NCBI RefSeq assembly: GCF_003268815.1
Contig: NZ_QLSV01000002.1
Location: forward strand, 272,612 to 336,611
DNA length: 64,000 nt
Source: Flavobacterium lacus
Lineage (GTDB): Bacteria > Bacteroidota > Bacteroidia > Flavobacteriales > Flavobacteriaceae
Direction of reading: 5' to 3'
The number at the start of each line of letters is the position of its first letter. Within the stretch, counting starts at the first letter, position 1. Positions 8,464 through 16,747 of this stretch are shown piece after piece. A program made the position numbers and the translations under genes. The notes below the pieces were generated by a model. The model ran no database searches, was not told the origin of the DNA, and saw only the letters and a program-made list of their open reading frames with translations.

Positions 8464-9657
8464 CTATGATTTCGCGATTTTAAATGTAAAAGACCCTATG
8501 CCAGACGTAAAAATATTTCCATCTGCCGAAAAAGGGATTGTGATATTTTTATTAATACCTACGGTATCTAATCTGTAAATCTCTTTTCTCATTCCATAAT
8601 CTATGTTTGTGCCCGTTCTCTTATTTTTTGCATGGACATATACCTCCAATTCAAATTTTATAGCTGGATTATTTAGATCGGCATTTGGAATAATAAATTC
8701 TCTAAAAAATTCTGGACTATGAGAAAAGTTGTGGTTTTTTGAAGTAATTATTTTTGACCCATTTTCAGTTTGATTATAAACATCGGAAGATTTATTTCCG
8801 AAATTTTGCACTTGTTGTCTTCCGGCGGCTGAAACTTTAAATAGCTTAAATCCCCAAAAACCATAAATATTATCATTTGATGCTTGAATATTTATTGCTG
8901 CAACTGTGAATTTTGTTGAGCCAGAAGCAGTATTTGTTGAAGGTACCGTTACTTTTGGCAGTTCTTTATTGTTTTTTATATGTTTATCTCCATTCCACAC
9001 TCCATCAGTCATTGAAGTATTCCAACCCCATTTCCCTTTAAAACTATTGCCTTCAAAATTAAATTCAAAATGGCCTGTTTTTTTGGTATTGTTATTATAG
9101 AATGTTCCCTTTAATTTTCTGGTTTGTGGAGTATAAGTAGCATTAACAGTACCAATTCCTTTGTATGTTCCGGTCACTTTATTGCCAACTTGTTGCAAGA
9201 TGAGATTGCCATCGGTGGTGTTCCATTTTCCACTCCAAACGTTGGTTACATTTTTGATTACCTCTTTTCCGGCTGTTTTGTTTGTCGCTTTCCAAATAAA
9301 ATCAGGATTAGTAGAATATTTGTTATCCGTTCCATATCCCCAATTTCCATTAAAAGAGGTTATTCCGCTATCAAAAAAATGTTGTTTTCCACTGGGTGAA
9401 AAGAATATAAATTTCCCTTCGGCAGCACCGTTATGAAAATTACCGGTGATTTCTTTTCCGTTGTTGGCTGTGCTTCCGGTAATGGTTCCGTTATCTTTAT
9501 AATCACCGTAAACTATTCCGCCATTTGGATATTCATTTCCAACTTCAAAAGTGAGATTGATGGTTCCAAAATTTGTACTGTAAACTCCATCAGACATTGA
9601 CTGTGCACTATTTTGTAAACCAATAAATAGTAGTAATAATGTGATAATTTTTTTCAT
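8464..9657 (-). CDS. Exported beta-repeat protein of unknown function
   Basis: It encodes 397 residues with a signal peptide (MKKIITLLLLFIGLQNSAQS). Residues about 20-115 and 140-225 carry two related Gly/Asn/Trp-rich beta modules (patterns such as GTITGSTANNGKEITGNFHNG and WSGKWNTTDGNLILQQVGNKVTGTYKG), which look like antiparallel beta sheets with a GxW repeat. A separate C-terminal domain (about 250-397) is also beta-rich. No T9SS tail is present, so the protein may stay in the periplasm. It is the third gene of the operon, 2 nt from the next gene. The function is unknown. Confidence 0.8.
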   Translation of the reverse strand: MKKIITLLLLFIGLQNSAQSMSDGVYSTNFGTINLTFEVGNEYPNGGIVYGDYKDNGTITGSTANNGKEITGNFHNGAAEGKFIFFSPSGKQHFFDSGITSFNGNWGYGTDNKYSTNPDFIWKATNKTAGKEVIKNVTNVWSGKWNTTDGNLILQQVGNKVTGTYKGIGTVNATYTPQTRKLKGTFYNNNTKKTGHFEFNFEGNSFKGKWGWNTSMTDGVWNGDKHIKNNKELPKVTVPSTNTASGSTKFTVAAINIQASNDNIYGFWGFKLFKVSAAGRQQVQNFGNKSSDVYNQTENGSKIITSKNHNFSHSPEFFREFIIPNADLNNPAIKFELEVYVHAKNKRTGTNIDYGMRKEIYRLDTVGINKNITIPFSADGNIFTSGIGSFTFKIAKS

Positions 9658-9676
9658 TGTTTTAATTAATTTTATA

Positions 9677-10315
9677 TTATTTTAAAATTTTGTTTTTATC
9701 GATTCCGTAACTCAAAATGATTGGATTACTGATTTTTCCGTCTCCAGAAATAGGCTTCCAATTTCTTGGACTTTCTACATCGGAAGCATCACCTCCTTTT
9801 CCTTTTATCGTAAACTCGATGTTTTTTGAAGAAAGTTGAGAAATCGTAATTTGTCCTTCAAACGGCATCTCAGAAGTGTCCAATACATTTGGATTGGTGT
9901 TCATAAAGAGAATTGTGGCGGATGGGTTAACACCATCGTACTCATTGCTCATGGAAAAATTTCCTGTCAATGGCAATGAAAAATTTTCTGGAATGTGATT
10001 TATTGTTATCATAAATGATTTTCCGTTTTCACCAATTAACTGCAAGGCAATAGCTAAACCGTTGTTGTCTTTATTGAAAATCGCTGTGGCTTGTAACTTT
10101 TCATCAGATTTTAAATAAACTTTATCAGCAACTTTATAATTAACAAATGCACCATTGTTTTCGATATCGGCTGCATCAGGCAAATCAACTTGCGTTCCGG
10201 TTTTACTTTCAATTGCTTTTTCCATCGAATTGGTTAGAGCATCTTGAGTACTTTCTTTCAATTTATTGCAGGAGATTAAACTCAATACAACTATAGAAAA
10301 GCAAAATTTTTTCAT
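9677..10315 (-). CDS. Lipoprotein of unknown function
   Basis: It encodes 212 residues. The N-terminus MKKFCFSIVVLSLISCNKLKES has a lipobox (LISC, Cys16). An amphipathic stretch follows, then a beta-rich body. The gene starts 2 nt after the stop of the OmpA-domain gene, so the two are probably coupled. I do not recognise the family. A lipoprotein cotranscribed with a peptidoglycan-binding OmpA-domain protein fits an outer-membrane or periplasmic complex, which is inference. Confidence 0.8.
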   Translation of the reverse strand: MKKFCFSIVVLSLISCNKLKESTQDALTNSMEKAIESKTGTQVDLPDAADIENNGAFVNYKVADKVYLKSDEKLQATAIFNKDNNGLAIALQLIGENGKSFMITINHIPENFSLPLTGNFSMSNEYDGVNPSATILFMNTNPNVLDTSEMPFEGQITISQLSSKNIEFTIKGKGGDASDVESPRNWKPISGDGKISNPIILSYGIDKNKILK

Positions 10316-10317
10316 CT

Positions 10318-11628
10318 TTATAATTTTATAAATTCTACTCGTCTGTTTTGTGCTTTTTCAGCCGAAGTTGCATTTTTATTAAGTGGCTGACTTTCTCCTT
10401 TTCCGTCTGTTTCTAATCGCGAACTTTCAATTCCGTAAAAACTGGATAAAGCGGTTTTAACAGCAACTGCTCTTTTTTGTGAAAGTGATAAATTGGCAGC
10501 ATCGGCACCATCACTATCAGTATGACCAATGATTTTTACTCTAACCGTCGAGTTTTCTTGTAATGTTGTGGCAATTTCTTTTAACACAGTTCCGCTTTCA
10601 GGTTTAATGTTGTCGCTGTTTACGTCGAAGAGAATTCCGTTGGTCACAAAACGACCTTCGGTGATGAGTTTATTTCGTGTATCGGCACTGGCCACTGCAT
10701 ACCGGATATTAGTTAAATAAACTTCGCAGTCGCCAAAAAAACTTCTGAAAAAAGCAAAATCATAATTAGTCGTTTCCGAGAAAAATCGTGGAATATCAAG
10801 TAATTTGTCTTCATTAGCATACACACGCAAACGCCCTTTTTGTCTCCAAACCGAAATTTTTACAAAATTTGTGTTAGTATCTACATCCCATTGCGGCATT
10901 TTTACATTGTTTTCAATTGCTGTTCCACTACTTGGATTTACATAAACCGCTGCTTCGCCAGCTCCAGGATGTAAATACACAATTGAAGTTCCTCTGGAGA
11001 AAAACATATCTTTCATGAGTTCCTGTTGTTTTATAGTGAAATTTAATCCCAGACCTGAATAATTATTGGTTGGATCAGTATTGATTCCTACTTCAAATTC
11101 AAGCGTAAAATTCTCAGGAAGATTTTTAATGTTATCCGGAATAAAAGCTCCATTTTTGGTCATCGAAAGCCATTTTCCGAACTGTCCATCCACATTCACA
11201 ATTTCTCCACTTGCATTGGTATTGAACTCTGCCGGAAAATCTCCCATAGCTAATCGTTCAAAATTGTCGAAATACAATTCTTTTTCACCCGCCACAAAAT
11301 CAAATTTTGAATTGGATTTTACTGGTTTTTTTGATGAAGATGATTGTGATTTGGATTCTTGATTTTCATCGGATGATTGTTCAGAACGATCTTCTTGTTG
11401 TTCCGCTTCCTCTTTCTTTTTCTTTTTGTCTTTTTTCTTAAACAAACCTGTGATTCCTTCCTCTACTTTGTTTAAAGCTTTGTCAACAGTTTCGTCTCCT
11501 TTTTGTTCGCCCCTACCATACGTTTTGTCTTTCGCGTTTTTAATTACACGTTCTCCAACTGTTGTTTCTTGTGCGAAAGAAAATTGGATGGTAATCATAA
11601 AAACTAACCCGGTTAAAAAATTTTTCAT
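10318..11628 (-). CDS. OmpA-family peptidoglycan-binding protein heading a seven-gene operon
   Basis: This 436-residue protein starts with a signal peptide (MKNFLTGLVFMITIQFSFAQ). A highly charged low-complexity segment follows (KKKDKKKKKEEAEQQED, about residues 65-115), then a beta-sandwich-like middle domain (about 120-315). The last 110 residues are an OmpA C-terminal domain, with FDVNSDNIKPESGTVLKEIA, IIGHTDSDG, LSLSQKRAVAVKTAL and NRRVEFIKL. That domain binds peptidoglycan. The long Lys/Glu linker could span the periplasm. The gene is first in its operon and diverges from the ECF sigma gene, which suggests sigma-dependent control. Confidence 0.9.
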   Translation of the reverse strand: MKNFLTGLVFMITIQFSFAQETTVGERVIKNAKDKTYGRGEQKGDETVDKALNKVEEGITGLFKKKDKKKKKEEAEQQEDRSEQSSDENQESKSQSSSSKKPVKSNSKFDFVAGEKELYFDNFERLAMGDFPAEFNTNASGEIVNVDGQFGKWLSMTKNGAFIPDNIKNLPENFTLEFEVGINTDPTNNYSGLGLNFTIKQQELMKDMFFSRGTSIVYLHPGAGEAAVYVNPSSGTAIENNVKMPQWDVDTNTNFVKISVWRQKGRLRVYANEDKLLDIPRFFSETTNYDFAFFRSFFGDCEVYLTNIRYAVASADTRNKLITEGRFVTNGILFDVNSDNIKPESGTVLKEIATTLQENSTVRVKIIGHTDSDGADAANLSLSQKRAVAVKTALSSFYGIESSRLETDGKGESQPLNKNATSAEKAQNRRVEFIKL

Positions 11629-11720
11629 TTGTATAAAATTTTAATTAAACATTCATTTATTTTTCATTTAGTGTGTAGAATTTAAAAAGGTAAACATGCC
11701 AACAGAAAAAAAAAATTAGG

Positions 11721-11728
11721 TAGCTTTG
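11721..11728 (+). promoter_or_regulatory. Predicted -7 box for the ECF sigma factor gene
   Basis: TAGCTTTG matches the Bacteroidetes -7 consensus TAnnTTTG and lies 26 nt before the ATG at 11755. No clear -33 TTG sits at the usual distance. Confidence 0.5.
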
Positions 11729-11754
11729 TTTACTTTCAAAAAAAAATTGCACTA

Positions 11755-12291
11755 ATGATAAATGTCCCAAATTTGATTGAGCAATTAAAATCCGGCGACG
11801 AAAAAACCATTCGAAAAATTTACGAAGACAATAAAAATGGTTTTTTACTCTTTGCCAATCGTTATACATTAGACAAAGAAGAATTAATTGATATTTATCA
11901 AGATGCCGTAATTGCTTTGATTGAAAATGCTAAAAAAGGAAAGATTGATGAGTTGAAAAGTAGTTTGACTACCTATTTATTTGGTATCGGAAAATTTATG
12001 ATTTTTCAACGATTAAAGAAAAAAAACAAAACAATTCCGAGTGATGAACTGGAGCATTTTGAATTTGAGTATGATGATTATTCAGAAGATGAAATTAATA
12101 TTCAACTTATCTCTCTCCGAGAAAATTTGAAAAAATTAGGAGAACAATGCTTAAAAGTATTAACCCTATTTTATTATGAAGAGAAAAAGTTAGATGAAAT
12201 TCAAATGCTGTTAGGTTACGCTAACAAAGATGTTTTAAAAAGTCAAAAATCACGTTGTTTGAAGCAACTGAAAGACTTAACAAAAAAGTAA
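11755..12291 (+). CDS. ECF-type RNA polymerase sigma factor (sigma-70 family)
   Basis: It encodes 178 residues. Region 2 is seen in LIDIYQDAVIALIEN and the following LTTYLFGIGKFMIFQRLKKK, and region 4 in LREN...CLKVLTLFYYEEKKLDEIQMLLGYANKDVLKSQKSRCLKQLKDL (a helix-turn-helix for -35 recognition). The length is typical of ECF sigmas. It is 6 nt before a membrane TPR protein that probably acts as its partner or anti-sigma, and it diverges from the OmpA-led operon, a likely target. Bacteroidetes use many such sigma genes paired with membrane regulators. Confidence 0.9.
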   Translation: MINVPNLIEQLKSGDEKTIRKIYEDNKNGFLLFANRYTLDKEELIDIYQDAVIALIENAKKGKIDELKSSLTTYLFGIGKFMIFQRLKKKNKTIPSDELEHFEFEYDDYSEDEINIQLISLRENLKKLGEQCLKVLTLFYYEEKKLDEIQMLLGYANKDVLKSQKSRCLKQLKDLTKK

Positions 12292-12297
12292 AGTAGA

Positions 12298-13011
12298 ATG
12301 GAAAATGAAGAGTTAGTAAATAAGTATTTTGAGCAGCAACTTTCTGAAGAAGAAAAAGTTGTGTTTGAATCTTTATTGCAAAATGACAGTGAATTTGCGA
12401 AAGAAGTTGCCTATCAAAAAAATGTAAAGAAAGCAATCACGTTAAACGAAAGAGAAACGCTAAAACAAACGCTACAATCGTTTGAATCAAATAAAAAACA
12501 ACCAAAAAAAACCTACCAATTCTGGTCTATTGCTGCTGTGTTTTTGTTGTTTTTTGGCGGATTGGCGTGGTTCCAATTTATGCAAGATTCACCTGAAAAA
12601 TTGTATCAGGAATATTATCAATCGTATCCAAATGTAGTGGCTCCAACGGTTCGTGGCGATAACGACCGCAATCTAAAATCAGATGCATTTTATGAATATG
12701 ACAGCGGAAATTATCAAAAATCACTTGAATTATTTTCAAAAATTTATGTAGATGAAGAAGTAGATTATGCTCTTTTTTATCAAGCCATGTCGTTAATGGA
12801 ATTGAATCGATACGATGAAGCTATTACTACATTTGACCAATTTAAAACATCGGAGAACAATGCCTTTACACCTTTTGTCAAATGGTACAAAGCCCTTTCT
12901 TATCTCAAAATAAATGAAAAAGAAAAGGCTATTCAACTTTTAAAAGAATTGTCTGAAAAGGAAAATCCGCAACAACAAATGGCTAAAAAATTAGTGGCGG
13001 AATTAGAATAA
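12298..13011 (+). CDS. Membrane-anchored TPR protein, possible anti-sigma factor
   Basis: It encodes 237 residues. The cytoplasmic N-terminus (MENEELVNKYFEQQLSEEEKVVFESLL, about residues 1-75) resembles the N-terminal segment of Bacteroidetes membrane proteins paired with ECF sigmas. One membrane helix follows (FWSIAAVFLLFFGGLAWFQF, about 78-97). The outer part has TPR units (YQKSLELFSKIYVDEEVDYALFYQAMSLMELNRYDEAITTFDQF). It is cotranscribed with the sigma gene. The anti-sigma role is inferred from topology and pairing; a plain TPR scaffold is the alternative. Its 3' end overlaps the converging CHAT gene by 9 bp. Confidence 0.85.
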   Translation: MENEELVNKYFEQQLSEEEKVVFESLLQNDSEFAKEVAYQKNVKKAITLNERETLKQTLQSFESNKKQPKKTYQFWSIAAVFLLFFGGLAWFQFMQDSPEKLYQEYYQSYPNVVAPTVRGDNDRNLKSDAFYEYDSGNYQKSLELFSKIYVDEEVDYALFYQAMSLMELNRYDEAITTFDQFKTSENNAFTPFVKWYKALSYLKINEKEKAIQLLKELSEKENPQQQMAKKLVAELE

Positions 13012-16002
13012 TTTTTTTCTGAATAGGAAAATCAGCAAAGCCATCGCTAAACCAATTCCGATATACAACCACCAGTTTGTACCTTCCAGAATTGGAGAAA
13101 CATCACCATTCACCACAAATCCAGCCCAATAAAACGGATGGTTTTTCATCGGATTATTTTCTATAAAATCACGCTTGGCATTCGCTAAAGCTTCATCTTT
13201 TGATTGACCATCTTTTAAATTTTCATAAAAAGAAATCATAATTTCTGAGGTTTCTTTGTCGGGCACTTGCCAGAGGCTAAACACAGATGACTGTACGCCG
13301 GAATAGGTTAATGCACGCGACAAACTCATAATGCCTTCGCCTGACTTTAGGTTACCGTTTCCTGTATCGCAGGCACTTAAAACAACCATTTTTGAGGAAA
13401 AATTTAGACCATAAAGTTCAGAAAAATAAAGCTTTTCATTGTTTGAAAAGACTAAACACGATTCATTTATGTTATTTTCATCAACCAAAGAATGCATCGC
13501 AAAATGATAAAATCCAAATTGGTTAATAGTTTTAAAGAAATTTGCTTTTGAGGCTTTCTCGTTTATATAACTTGTACCATTAAATAGTTTTGATATTAAA
13601 TCTGCTTCTTTTCTAGCATGTTCTAAATCTGATAATCCGCTTCTGACCGTTGCAATTGTTTTTATGTCATAGTTTGGAGCAAATGCAATTAATTTATCAT
13701 TATTTACTGTTATGTTGTTTTGCTTGTTAAACAAATAAAATGGCAATGTATAATTATAAGAAACCCTGCTTTTTTGTACTAAATATTTTTGATTTGCTGC
13801 ATCATAAAGCATTTCAAATGGCAAATAATTCAGAAATCCATCTGCAATGATAGTCACCTTTTTGGCATTTAAATCCTTCGTTAAACTTACAGATAAATTT
13901 TTAGAAACGGGAAAACTTTCTTGACTTACTTTTTTGGTTTGTTGCAAAAACAACATAACCTCTTTTTTAAGATGATGAGTGGTTGCAATTTTTTGAATAT
14001 CAATATGGTTTGAAGATATGTAAATTGCGAATACATAATTTTTTAATGTATAATATTTAATGACCAACTCATCTTTATCTACAACTTTTTGAACGTTTAC
14101 TATGTCAAAATTATCTAAAGAGTTTTTATCAATATCTTGATACGTTCTTGATGTTTTTTTAGTTAAGCTGGCAATACTATTTTCGATTTCAATAATTTTA
14201 TTTTTATTTAATTTTTCACCGCTTGAATTGCTTTGATTTTTATAAAAATTAAGTTCGTTTTTTAGTTCTTTAATTTTTTCTAAATTTACATTTGACTCAT
14301 TGTTATTCGTTGTAATTTTTTTGAAAAATTCTTGTGCTAGATGTTGTGATGCACTTTTTTCGATTTCATTAATTAGATTTATTTTATCTTGGAAAGTTAA
14401 TTTTTTCTCTAAGCTAATCTCTAGTAGCCCTTCGATAATTTCGCTGTGGTATTTACTTAACTCTTCGTTGTATTCGCCTTTTAAATAATACTCTCTAAAT
14501 AATTTATTGCTTATATTGTAGAGATTATCAGCTATTTGTAAATCATTTTTATTTTTAAATTTCTTATAATTTTGAAAATAGATCTTTCCTGATTTATAGA
14601 ATAAGTTTATAAATTCTGTCGAGACTAATTCTCTAACGTCTGAGAATTTGAGCTTATCGATAGTTTTTTTCTTTTGGCCATAGTCAAAAAGTAACTGTTC
14701 AATATTATTTTTAATAATTGAAACCGCTTTATTAGTCTGGTTTGTTTCAAAAAATATTTCAGATTTTAAAAATTCGAGTGTATATTTGGTTGAATTAAAA
14801 TAGGTGTTATTATTGTTGTTTTGTGCTACTGTGTAAAATTTTACAGCCAAATCATTTTTATTCTGAAATTTATAAATAGTGGCTATTTTTGAGTTTAAAG
14901 TAACTAAGTATTGTTTTTGATCATATTTATCAGCAAGAGAAAGTCCTTTTTTAATAAGGTTGAAAGCGGTTTCATATTCTTTTTTTTCAATCAAAAAATC
15001 AGCAACTTCTTCATAACATTGTATCAAATATTTAGAATGTATAGTTTTTTTGTAAGGTAAAAATTGATTTTCTTCAAAAACCTTCAAAAATTGTAGTGCC
15101 TCTTTCTGTTTGTTTAAAGCTAAACTCATTCTAATATTACTCAATGAATAATCTGAAAAAGAGAGAAAATAAGTGTTTTCGCTTTTAGAAACATCTGTTT
15201 GGTATTTTTTCTTGATATAATTATTTAACTTTATTAATTTTAATTGTGCTTTTTCTAAATCACCGTAATTAATATATTGAAAAATTAAATTATGATAAAC
15301 TCTAACTAAATAATCTTTGTTATCATTTGAATTCTTGTTTAAAGTTTCCCAGATTTTTGCTGCTTTTTCATAATAAGCAATTGTGTTTTTTTGATTGTAA
15401 ACATTAGTGTAGGCATAGGCTAAGTTATTATAATTCAATGCAACTTCGTTATTGACCTCTCCATATTTTTTTATGTATAAGTTTAGTGATTTTTTATAAA
15501 ATTTAATTCCTTCAAATGAGTTTCCTACTTTGTCGTATAAATATCCCAAATCATATAAGTAATCTGTTTGAGTTTCTTGTTTTGCTTGCTTAAAATCTTT
15601 TAAACTATATCCTACTTCTGCAGTAATCAATGCCTCTTTCCATCCAATATTACTGGCTAAAAAATGATATTTAGATGTAATTACATTAATTAATAACTCT
15701 GTCTCGTAATACTTTCTTTTTTCAATAGAAAGTAGATTTTTTATGACATTATCAATGCTTTTAACATCGCTTCTGTCTGACAATAAATAATCATAAAAAA
15801 TAATATAATTATTGATAAATTTCTTCTCCGATACATTAATTTCATTGCCATCTTTCATCGATTTAAAAATATTTTTTGCTTTTACAAAATTTTCATCAAC
15901 TTCAAAATCATATGCTTTATTTAAAGCAACTTTAAAAGATTTAGTTTGTGAAAAACTAAACAATCCGAGCAAAAGAAATAAAAGTATTAAAAACCTTTTC
16001 AT
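13003..16002 (-). CDS. TPR-CHAT domain protein (caspase-like peptidase fold), C-terminally membrane-anchored
   Basis: The protein is 999 residues. After a signal peptide (MKRFLILLFLLLGLFSFSQ) come some 550 residues of tetratricopeptide repeats, then a coiled coil (about 560-620). The C-terminal CHAT domain (about 680-960) keeps both catalytic residues, His in FYHFAMHSLVDE (about 836) and Cys in VVLSACDTGNG (about 877). A membrane helix (YIGIGLAMALLIFLF) and a basic end KKLF follow. CHAT is a clan CD (caspase-like) peptidase family. Export with a C-terminal anchor puts the domain outside the cytoplasm. It converges on the sigma/TPR pair, an arrangement I believe recurs in Flavobacteriia. The substrate is unknown. 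Confidence 0.92.
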   Translation of the reverse strand: MKRFLILLFLLLGLFSFSQTKSFKVALNKAYDFEVDENFVKAKNIFKSMKDGNEINVSEKKFINNYIIFYDYLLSDRSDVKSIDNVIKNLLSIEKRKYYETELLINVITSKYHFLASNIGWKEALITAEVGYSLKDFKQAKQETQTDYLYDLGYLYDKVGNSFEGIKFYKKSLNLYIKKYGEVNNEVALNYNNLAYAYTNVYNQKNTIAYYEKAAKIWETLNKNSNDNKDYLVRVYHNLIFQYINYGDLEKAQLKLIKLNNYIKKKYQTDVSKSENTYFLSFSDYSLSNIRMSLALNKQKEALQFLKVFEENQFLPYKKTIHSKYLIQCYEEVADFLIEKKEYETAFNLIKKGLSLADKYDQKQYLVTLNSKIATIYKFQNKNDLAVKFYTVAQNNNNNTYFNSTKYTLEFLKSEIFFETNQTNKAVSIIKNNIEQLLFDYGQKKKTIDKLKFSDVRELVSTEFINLFYKSGKIYFQNYKKFKNKNDLQIADNLYNISNKLFREYYLKGEYNEELSKYHSEIIEGLLEISLEKKLTFQDKINLINEIEKSASQHLAQEFFKKITTNNNESNVNLEKIKELKNELNFYKNQSNSSGEKLNKNKIIEIENSIASLTKKTSRTYQDIDKNSLDNFDIVNVQKVVDKDELVIKYYTLKNYVFAIYISSNHIDIQKIATTHHLKKEVMLFLQQTKKVSQESFPVSKNLSVSLTKDLNAKKVTIIADGFLNYLPFEMLYDAANQKYLVQKSRVSYNYTLPFYLFNKQNNITVNNDKLIAFAPNYDIKTIATVRSGLSDLEHARKEADLISKLFNGTSYINEKASKANFFKTINQFGFYHFAMHSLVDENNINESCLVFSNNEKLYFSELYGLNFSSKMVVLSACDTGNGNLKSGEGIMSLSRALTYSGVQSSVFSLWQVPDKETSEIMISFYENLKDGQSKDEALANAKRDFIENNPMKNHPFYWAGFVVNGDVSPILEGTNWWLYIGIGLAMALLIFLFRKKLF

Positions 16003-16182
16003 GAGTTTTGGGCTAAGTATATTACCTTATTCGTGTTAAAAATAATAATAAGTAAACATTGTTTTTCATTAATATCCAATAAAAATTAAAATCGGACTTG
16101 GATAAATATTAAAAAAAACAGAAATCAAGCCAGACATTGATCAAAGGCTTTACGAATATTTTGAAAAAACTAAATTTTTTAA

Positions 16183-16362
16183 ATGAAAGCTGAGACAGTT
16201 TATAATGTTGCAATTCATCTTAACTACGATGAATTATACAAATTACTTAAAATGATAGAAAACAAATTAAATGAAAATCTAATTTATGAGAAAGATTTAA
16301 TTGCTAAAAATGAAACTATACAATATCTAATTAAGAAATGTTTTAGCAAATTTAAGAAATGA
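16183..16362 (+). CDS. Small ORF of unknown function beside tRNA-Leu
   Basis: An ATG at 16183 opens 59 codons ending in TGA, with normal AT-rich codon use and a helical, Lys/Glu/Asn-rich product (MKAETVYNVAIHLNYDELYK...). It may be a real small protein or the stub of a larger lost gene. No RBS is clear. It sits in a 440-bp region otherwise without genes, between the CHAT gene and tRNA-Leu. The bases 16003-16182 in front of it show nothing further. Confidence 0.35.
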   Translation: MKAETVYNVAIHLNYDELYKLLKMIENKLNENLIYEKDLIAKNETIQYLIKKCFSKFKK

Positions 16363-16392
16363 TTTTCGGCAAAATTCCGGCAAAAACCCAAA

Positions 16393-16433
16393 CAAAAAAC
16401 CTCTAAATTGTTGAATTACAACACTTTAGAGGT
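16393..16433 (-). terminator. Terminator of tRNA-Leu
   Basis: ACCTCTAAA (16399-16407) pairs with TTTAGAGGT (16425-16433), extended inside by TTGT/ACAA with a 3-nt bulge. The A-run at 16393-16399 gives a U-tract in the minus direction, directly after the tRNA 3' end. Confidence 0.75.
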
Positions 16434-16442
16434 CTTTAAAAG

Positions 16443-16522
16443 TACCCGGAGTGGGAATCGAACCCACACACCTAAGTACACGAGTTTGAGTCGTGCGCGT
16501 CTACCAATTCCGCCATCCGGGC
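16443..16522 (-). tRNA. tRNA-Leu (anticodon CAA)
   Basis: On the minus strand the acceptor GCCCGGA (16522-16516) pairs with TCCGGGT (one terminal G-U). The D arm, the anticodon stem CACGA/TCGTG with loop CTCAAAC (anticodon CAA) and the T arm TGGG-TTCGATT-CCCA are all present. The extra nucleotides between the anticodon and T arms fit a class II tRNA-Leu. The discriminator is A, and no CCA is encoded. Confidence 0.95.
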
Positions 16523-16543
16523 AGGGATGCTTATTTGTGGGTG

Positions 16544-16551
16544 CAAATGTA
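16544..16551 (-). promoter_or_regulatory. Predicted -7 box for tRNA-Leu
   Basis: TACATTTG on the minus strand fits TAnnTTTG and lies 21 nt before the tRNA 5' end. Confidence 0.5.
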
Positions 16552-16591
16552 AATAATTTTTTGACACATTTTAAAGAAATTTGTGGAAAAA

Positions 16592-16625
16592 TTGCTTTCC
16601 AAGTTGATTTTTATTTCTAAATTTG
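16592..16625 (+). promoter_or_regulatory. Predicted promoter for prs
   Basis: TAAATTTG (16618-16625) matches TAnnTTTG, with a TTG at 16592-16594 as a possible -33 element (23-nt spacer, a little long). Transcription would start near 16632, giving a leader of about 115 nt. GCACCTCG at 16625-16632 is repeated in inverted form at 16664-16671. Confidence 0.45.
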
Positions 16626-16747
16626 CACCTCGTTTCGACGACACACAACTAACTAACTACACCCGAGGTGCTTACATATGTTTTGTTTTAGCAGAATTCT
16701 GAAGCCGAATTGTATGGAGCGTAGCGGAGTAATAACAACCAATTAAA

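Noticed and set aside
14300..14488. Plus-strand frame inside the CHAT gene
   Set aside because: It is antisense to conserved TPR/coiled-coil coding sequence with no features of its own.
16625..16671. Inverted GCACCTCG/CGAGGTGC in the prs leader as a riboswitch
   Set aside because: Only an 8-bp stem is seen and its first arm overlaps the expected transcription start; no known riboswitch core is recognisable.
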